A DNA stretch of 11,423 nt, from assembly GCA_020626545.1 (NCBI GenBank), contig JAHKZS010000092.1, positions 1 to 11,423 on the forward strand, in the 5' to 3' direction. Below are positions 7,555-11,423 of the stretch, piece after piece. Under the pieces are notes generated by a model. The model made no database searches. It saw nothing but the letters and a program-made list of their open reading frames with translations, and was not told the DNA's origin. The translations under genes were made by a program, and so were the position numbers. How positions within the stretch are numbered: position 1 is the first letter of the stretch; the number at the start of each line of letters is the position of its first letter. This DNA comes from a bacterium (GTDB lineage Bacteria; Bacillota; Clostridia; Oscillospirales; Acutalibacteraceae).

Positions 7555-9324
7555 TTACAAATGAATTGTCAGGTTATTCAGCTCCATAGTGCTGAGGTAG
7601 TTTACGTCTTTAGCCATTCCGCAGACCATACGGATTCCGATATTAGAGGCGGGATCGTCGCTTTGGTGAAGCTTTATCCACTCGGTCGGATCAAAAAGCT
7701 TACAGTCATCGCGGAAACGGATTTTCCAGCCGTCCTTAAGCTTCATTACTCGGATATCTATGCTGTGCGGTTTTTTATCGGCAAAACCAAACTCTACGAT
7801 ATTATTACAAAGCTCCTCGACGAACAACGAGGTGAGCGTAGCGATTTTAGGCTCGGCTCCTTTTTCCTCGCAAAACTCGTACACTTTAGACGAAACCGGA
7901 ATAATCTCATCAGCTTTAGTAACACTGGTTTCAAACAAGTTTTCTTCCCCAACGCCGAAAGGCTCTTTAAGAAACAGAAAATCGGAAAACTTATACGGTA
8001 TTCCGCGTTTTCTTACGGCGGCGTAGATGTAAATTGTAATCAGCGTTAACGATTCTCCGATTATAAACGACAGCCACACCGCGTCGGTCTGAAGCATACC
8101 CGCAAGAGCGAGGGCGGGAAGCACCATATATACGAATCCCTGCAAGAAACAGAAGATATTGGTAAGCACCATTCTTCTTAACCCTTGGGTGTAATTTACA
8201 AAACAGATATTAAGTCCGTAGAGTATAATACTAACGGAGTAGAACCTAAGTCCGCGCGCGGCGAGCTCGACCATTTTAGCTCCGTCGGCGGAACCGAAAA
8301 CTCCCGCTATTACGTCGGCAAAAATAAATACTACCGCCGCTAAAAATGTGCCGATAATAAGGGCTGTTTTTACCGAAACTTTTACGAGGGCGTGAGCTCC
8401 CGAGCGATCCTCCTCACCGAGTATCATTCCCGAAATCATCGCCGTAGTAAGTCCGACACCTATCATAACGGATGAGGTAAAATTAAAAACTGTATTTAAA
8501 ACTCCGAACGCCGCTACAGCGGTACTCGATAAAACCGTCGCGACTAAAATCCTATTCAGAACGCCGTTACGGAGCATAGCCGCGACCGAACCCGCCGCCG
8601 AGGACGAACCTGTAGATAATAAATCACCGAGGTCTTTTAGCTTAAGGTTTTTTAGCGACATTTTAAATATAATATCCTTCTTGGTAAAATGCAGAAGCAT
8701 AATTACGAGAGCCGCGAAGTAGCTTATCGAAGTAGCGAGCCCCATTCCGAGCATTCCGCCGTGGATAATGAGAGCGTTTAATAAGTCGCCCGCGACATCG
8801 AGCAAGGTCATAACGACTACCGCTACAATAACCCTGTTCGGATCGCCGTCGAGGCGCATAAGCGAGTTGAACTCAAAAAGCAAAAGTACAGAAGGAAACG
8901 CGAATAACATTCCGAGCAGATAATCGGAAACGAGTGGTAAAAGGTGGGCTGATTTACCGTTAGCGCCGAGCAAGACGGCTATATTCCCTCTAAATAAGAA
9001 AACTACAACCATCATAACCGCCGCCAAAACAGCGGTAACCACCATACACATCGAAAACACACGGCGCGCTTTATCAGCTCTGCCCGCGCCGAGATGCTGG
9101 GCGCAAACTACCTGAGCGCCTGTAGCGAGTATGCCGCTGAACGCGGTCGCGAGGTTGATAATAGGAGTAACAAGTCCGTAAGCCGCCATACTGTCGGGGC
9201 CCAGAAATCTTCCGATTACTATACCGTCGATTACCACTCCGAGCATTGTAGCTATCGCCGCCGCGATTATGCTGATTACGGAATTTCGAAACAGCTTACT
9301 TATTATCCTATTATTTTTCTCCAT
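7555..9324 (-). CDS. MATE-family exporter fused to an RsbW-like HATPase domain
   Basis: This 589-residue protein has two parts. Residues 1-440 form a MATE transporter with about twelve membrane helices; the family normally has about 450 residues and exports drugs or metabolites by cation antiport. Residues about 460-589 form a cytoplasmic HATPase domain resembling the anti-sigma kinase family. Its N box FVEELCNNIVEFGF (501-514) keeps E504 and N508, aligned to E43 and N47 of the kinase encoded at 2150-2560. The G1 box is weakened (DDCKLFDP, 539-546, with Cys and Leu where Gly and Pro are usual) and the G2 region keeps only NIGI (561-564). ATP binding may therefore be altered. As first gene of the operon it probably exports the NRPS product and may be gated by the adjacent STAS protein (inference). 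The start at 9324 has AGAGGAT (9333-9339) upstream. A frameshift-free single frame covers both parts. Confidence 0.92.
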   Translation of the reverse strand: MEKNNRIISKLFRNSVISIIAAAIATMLGVVIDGIVIGRFLGPDSMAAYGLVTPIINLATAFSGILATGAQVVCAQHLGAGRADKARRVFSMCMVVTAVLAAVMMVVVFLFRGNIAVLLGANGKSAHLLPLVSDYLLGMLFAFPSVLLLFEFNSLMRLDGDPNRVIVAVVVMTLLDVAGDLLNALIIHGGMLGMGLATSISYFAALVIMLLHFTKKDIIFKMSLKNLKLKDLGDLLSTGSSSAAGSVAAMLRNGVLNRILVATVLSSTAVAAFGVLNTVFNFTSSVMIGVGLTTAMISGMILGEEDRSGAHALVKVSVKTALIIGTFLAAVVFIFADVIAGVFGSADGAKMVELAARGLRFYSVSIILYGLNICFVNYTQGLRRMVLTNIFCFLQGFVYMVLPALALAGMLQTDAVWLSFIIGESLTLITIYIYAAVRKRGIPYKFSDFLFLKEPFGVGEENLFETSVTKADEIIPVSSKVYEFCEEKGAEPKIATLTSLFVEELCNNIVEFGFADKKPHSIDIRVMKLKDGWKIRFRDDCKLFDPTEWIKLHQSDDPASNIGIRMVCGMAKDVNYLSTMELNNLTIHL

Positions 9325-9360
9325 TAACTTTCATCCTCTTACACAAATAAACTCCATTAT

Positions 9361-9389
9361 ATTATACAATATCGCTCCACTTAATGCAA
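9361..9389 (-). promoter_or_regulatory. Sigma-A-like promoter of the leftward operon
   Basis: On the minus strand TTGCAT (9384-9389) and a perfect TATAAT (9361-9366) are separated by exactly 17 nt. The -35 matches the consensus only in TTG. Transcription would start near 9354, giving a leader of about 30 nt before the transporter ATG at 9324. No other equally good candidate lies between the operon genes, which supports a single transcript of about 9 kb. Confidence 0.6.
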
Positions 9390-9503
9390 TATTTTTCGTA
9401 GCAAATAAATAATTTTCGCGTAATTTTTTTCGATTATCTTTTAAATGTATAAAACAAAGGTGAAAATCTAAAAACGAATCCCCAAAAAATTCTATTAATA
9501 AAC

Positions 9504-9530
9504 CAACAAATTTCAAACAATAATTTGTTG
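9504..9530. repeat. 9-bp perfect inverted repeat, possible operator
   Basis: CAACAAATT (9504-9512) and AATTTGTTG (9522-9530) are perfect inverted copies separated by 9 nt, so half-site centres are about 18 nt apart. The right arm overlaps the first three bases of the candidate -35 TTGAAA (9528-9533) of the amylase. A dimeric repressor bound here would block that promoter. There is no T-tract to make it a terminator. The regulator is unknown. Confidence 0.5.
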
Positions 9531-9569
9531 AAAATGCGGATATATTTTAGATAATATATTTGTTATAAT
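9528..9569 (+). promoter_or_regulatory. Promoter region of the alpha-amylase
   Basis: Two overlapping options are visible. One is TTGAAA (9528-9533), 16 nt, GATAAT (9550-9555). The other is an extended -10, TGTTATAAT (9561-9569), with a perfect TATAAT at 9564-9569 but no good -35. The extended -10 gives a leader of about 37 nt before the ATG at 9614. I cannot decide between them by eye. Confidence 0.6.
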
Positions 9570-9598
9570 TAAAGTGTTAAATTTTATTTAGAAGCTTT

Positions 9599-9605
9599 GA
9601 AAGGA
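9599..9605 (+). promoter_or_regulatory. Ribosome binding site deciding the amylase start
   Basis: GAAAGGA lies 8 nt before the ATG at 9614. An in-frame ATG at 9605 overlaps this site and would have no ribosome binding site of its own, so 9614 is preferred. That start also gives a clean signal peptide beginning MKKK. Confidence 0.75.
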
Positions 9606-9613
9606 TGGATTTT

Positions 9614-11423
9614 ATGAAGAAAAAGATTCTAGCTATCGCGCTGACTTTAGCACTTGCGGTATCTGTTTTCTCCGTAACTCCCGCTGTACAGGCGGCTGAT
9701 ACGGAAAAAGCCGAAACCTCCGCCGGCACTTTAAAAAGCGCGTCGGACTTTTCGTGGGATAACGCGTCGGTTTACTTTTTACTTACCGACCGATTTAACA
9801 ACGGAAAATCCTCTAACGACCACGCCTACAACAGAAGTCTTAACAAGAGCGGACAGGTTACATACGGACGCTCAAAAGACGCTTCGTTCCACGGCGGAGA
9901 CTTTGTAGGTATTACTAAAAAAATCGAAGAAGGCTATTTCGACGATTTAGGCGTAAACGCTCTATGGATTTCAGCTCCTTACGAGCAGATGCACGGTTAT
10001 TGTATAGCGGGTACAGGTAAATCGGGCTCCTTCGCTCACTATTCATACCACGGCTATTACGCTCTCGACTTCTCTCAAACCGACCAGGCTTTCGGTACCG
10101 AAGAAGAATTTCAAACTATGGTAGATACCGCCCATAAGCACGGTATAAGAATTGTACTCGATATAGTAATGAACCACGTTGGATACAACACCCTCTACGA
10201 TATGAATGAGTACGGCTTCGGTAAGCTTAAAAACGGCTGGGAAACTCCTTATTTTGAACACACAATCACCGACAGTTCGGATAACGGTTACCACTCTTTT
10301 ATAGATTACTGGGATTCAAGCTGGACAAAATGGTGGGGCCCTCAGTGGATCAGAGCAGGTCTCGGCGGCGGATATGAAAACGGTGACGGAAGTGATTTAA
10401 AAGGAAATCAGGTTTATCTTCCCGACTTAAAAACAGAAAACTCCGCTTCCCTGGATATTCCCGAAATTCTTAAAACAAAATGGAACAAAGAAGGTACTTT
10501 CTCTAAGAAACAGAGCGAGTTAAACAACTACTTCACCAAAAACAATAAAAGTAAGACTGTAAGAAACTACCTCGTATTCTGGCTTACACAGTGGGTTGAG
10601 AAATACGGCGTAGACGGTTTCAGATGTGATACAGCTAAGCACGTTGAGTTCGAAAGCTGGAAGGCTCTAAAAGAACAGGGTCTTAAATCACTTAAAACCT
10701 GGAGAGCTAATAATCCGAATAAACCCGGCGCCGACTGGGATGAGGACTTCTGGATGACAGGAGAATGTTTCCCGCACGGTTTAAGCTACGACGGTTTCTA
10801 CACTCAGGGCGGATTCGACTCAATGATTAACTTCTCGTTCTGCTCAGGTCAGCCCTTCGACGGAAGCTCAGGCGGCGTACCCGGTTCAGGCTCAATCAAT
10901 AACACTTACGCCGATTACGCTAAACAGCTTAATTCAAACGATAAGTTCAATGTACTGTCGTATATTTCATCTCATGATACGGCGCTTTGCCGTCAGGGAG
11001 ATAAAAACATCTATCAGGGTTCGGCGTTCCAGCTTCTCCCCGGAGCAATTCAAATTTTCTACGGCGATGAAACAAACCGTCCCCTTGTAGGCGGAAACTT
11101 CTCCAGCGGTAAAGACCACAACCTCAGAAGCGATATGAACTGGTCGAGCTACGATAAGAACACTCTCGCTCACTGGCAGAAGGTCGGCAAGTTCCGCTCC
11201 CGTCACGTAGCGGTAGGCGCGGGAAGCCACGCTAACCTCAGCGCTACATCGGGAACAGCGTTCGCGCGTACATACAACAAAAACGGCGTTACCGATAAAA
11301 TAGCGGCTTGTATAGGCGCGGGCAGCAACTCTAACGTAACGGTAACTCTTAACAACACTTTCCCCGACGGAACAGTTGTAACAAACGCTTACGACGGCAA
11401 AACAGCTACAGTTTCGGGCGGAA
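9614..11423 (+). CDS. Secreted GH13 alpha-amylase, MalS-like, 3' end cut by the window
   Basis: The frame is open from 9614 to the right edge (603 codons seen, no stop). Residues 1-27 form a signal peptide: MKKK, a hydrophobic core and a likely cut at VQA/AD. The catalytic TIM barrel starts near residue 48. The four GH13 regions are visible: I DIVMNH (183-188), II GFRCDTAKH with nucleophile D339, III GECF with acid/base E384, and IV ISSHD with D455. Segments such as LLTDRFNNG (56-64), FHGGD (92-96) and NALWISAPYEQMHG (115-128) closely resemble E. coli MalS, so I place it near that GH13 subgroup. Residues about 520-603 look like the start of the beta-sandwich domain C. It should cut alpha-1,4 bonds of starch or maltodextrin outside the cell. 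Carbohydrate-binding modules, a dockerin or a wall anchor may follow beyond the edge. Transcription is divergent from the neighbouring operon. Confidence 0.95.
   Translation, partial: MKKKILAIALTLALAVSVFSVTPAVQAADTEKAETSAGTLKSASDFSWDNASVYFLLTDRFNNGKSSNDHAYNRSLNKSGQVTYGRSKDASFHGGDFVGITKKIEEGYFDDLGVNALWISAPYEQMHGYCIAGTGKSGSFAHYSYHGYYALDFSQTDQAFGTEEEFQTMVDTAHKHGIRIVLDIVMNHVGYNTLYDMNEYGFGKLKNGWETPYFEHTITDSSDNGYHSFIDYWDSSWTKWWGPQWIRAGLGGGYENGDGSDLKGNQVYLPDLKTENSASLDIPEILKTKWNKEGTFSKKQSELNNYFTKNNKSKTVRNYLVFWLTQWVEKYGVDGFRCDTAKHVEFESWKALKEQGLKSLKTWRANNPNKPGADWDEDFWMTGECFPHGLSYDGFYTQGGFDSMINFSFCSGQPFDGSSGGVPGSGSINNTYADYAKQLNSNDKFNVLSYISSHDTALCRQGDKNIYQGSAFQLLPGAIQIFYGDETNRPLVGGNFSSGKDHNLRSDMNWSSYDKNTLAHWQKVGKFRSRHVAVGAGSHANLSATSGTAFARTYNKNGVTDKIAACIGAGSNSNVTVTLNNTFPDGTVVTNAYDGKTATVSGG

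Larger units (their letters stand above)
9325..9613. other. Divergent intergenic control region
   Basis: This 289-nt AT-rich stretch lies between the leftward operon and the rightward amylase. It holds a minus-strand promoter candidate (9361-9389), a plus-strand promoter region (9528-9569) and a perfect 9-bp inverted repeat (9504-9530). An open frame of 61 codons on the minus strand (9331-9516) has no ribosome binding site and covers the promoter, so it is not called a gene. I see no riboswitch or RNA gene. Confidence 0.7.

Noticed and set aside
7372..8049. 225-codon plus-strand frame opposite the STAS and transporter genes
   Set aside because: It lies wholly antisense to two well-supported genes, has no sensible domain and arises from their codon pattern.
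9331..9516. 61-codon minus-strand frame upstream of the transporter gene
   Set aside because: It has no ribosome binding site, is very AT-rich, contains the operon promoter candidate and resembles no family I know.
9526..9545. Catabolite-response element near the amylase -35
   Set aside because: TTGAAAATGCGGATAT looks superficially similar, but the spacing of TG, CG and CA does not fit the consensus.
10043..10294. Minus-strand frame inside the amylase gene
   Set aside because: It is a shadow of the GH13 coding frame, which has all four conserved regions.
1..11423. CRISPR array, tRNA, rRNA, insertion sequence or prophage
   Set aside because: No regularly spaced repeats, cloverleaf sequences, transposase motifs or terminal inverted repeats were seen on either strand.

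Overview
The window looks like a low-to-mid GC Gram-positive gut-type Clostridia chromosome, probably of the Ruminococcus/Oscillospiraceae kind. The grounds are strong GGAGG-type ribosome binding sites, AT-rich intergenic DNA with sigma-A-like promoters, a Gram-positive secreted alpha-amylase, a SpoIIE/RsbW/STAS signalling set and a DUF5684-like membrane protein. The species cannot be fixed from the sequence alone.

Layout. Positions 1-233 are AT-rich and non-coding, and hold an intrinsic terminator at 161-194 for the leftward genes. Positions 234-9324 carry seven tightly packed minus-strand genes that read as one operon. In order of transcription they are: a MATE efflux transporter fused to an RsbW-like HATPase domain (7555-9324), a STAS anti-anti-sigma-like protein (7224-7520), a stand-alone A-PCP-C nonribosomal peptide synthetase (4218-7205), a type B carboxylesterase with a C-terminal membrane anchor (2560-4221), a soluble RsbW-like kinase (2150-2560), a membrane-bound SpoIIE/RsbU-type PP2C phosphatase (686-2146) and a small membrane protein (234-662). 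Junctions are 34 nt, 18 nt, a 4-nt overlap, a 1-nt overlap, 3 nt and 23 nt. A promoter candidate lies at 9361-9389 and the terminator at 161-194. Positions 9325-9613 are a divergent control region. From 9614 to the right edge runs a plus-strand, secreted, MalS-like GH13 alpha-amylase that is cut off by the window end.

How it may work together (inference). The operon holds a complete partner-switching module (PP2C phosphatase, HATPase kinase, STAS switch) but no sigma factor in this window. A second, diverged HATPase domain sits on the cytoplasmic end of an exporter. The biosynthetic genes lie between the two signalling halves. The simplest reading is a small-molecule pathway in which the NRPS activates a probably hydrophobic acid and condenses it once with an acceptor. 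The esterase would process the product or a membrane-near substrate, and the MATE protein would export it. The phosphorylation state of the STAS protein could set transporter activity directly rather than, or as well as, transcription. The adenylation domain lacks the Asp that normally holds the substrate alpha-amine, which supports a non-standard substrate. I do not recognise this cassette as a characterised system, and it is the main item of interest here. The alpha-amylase appears unrelated apart from sharing the divergent intergenic region.
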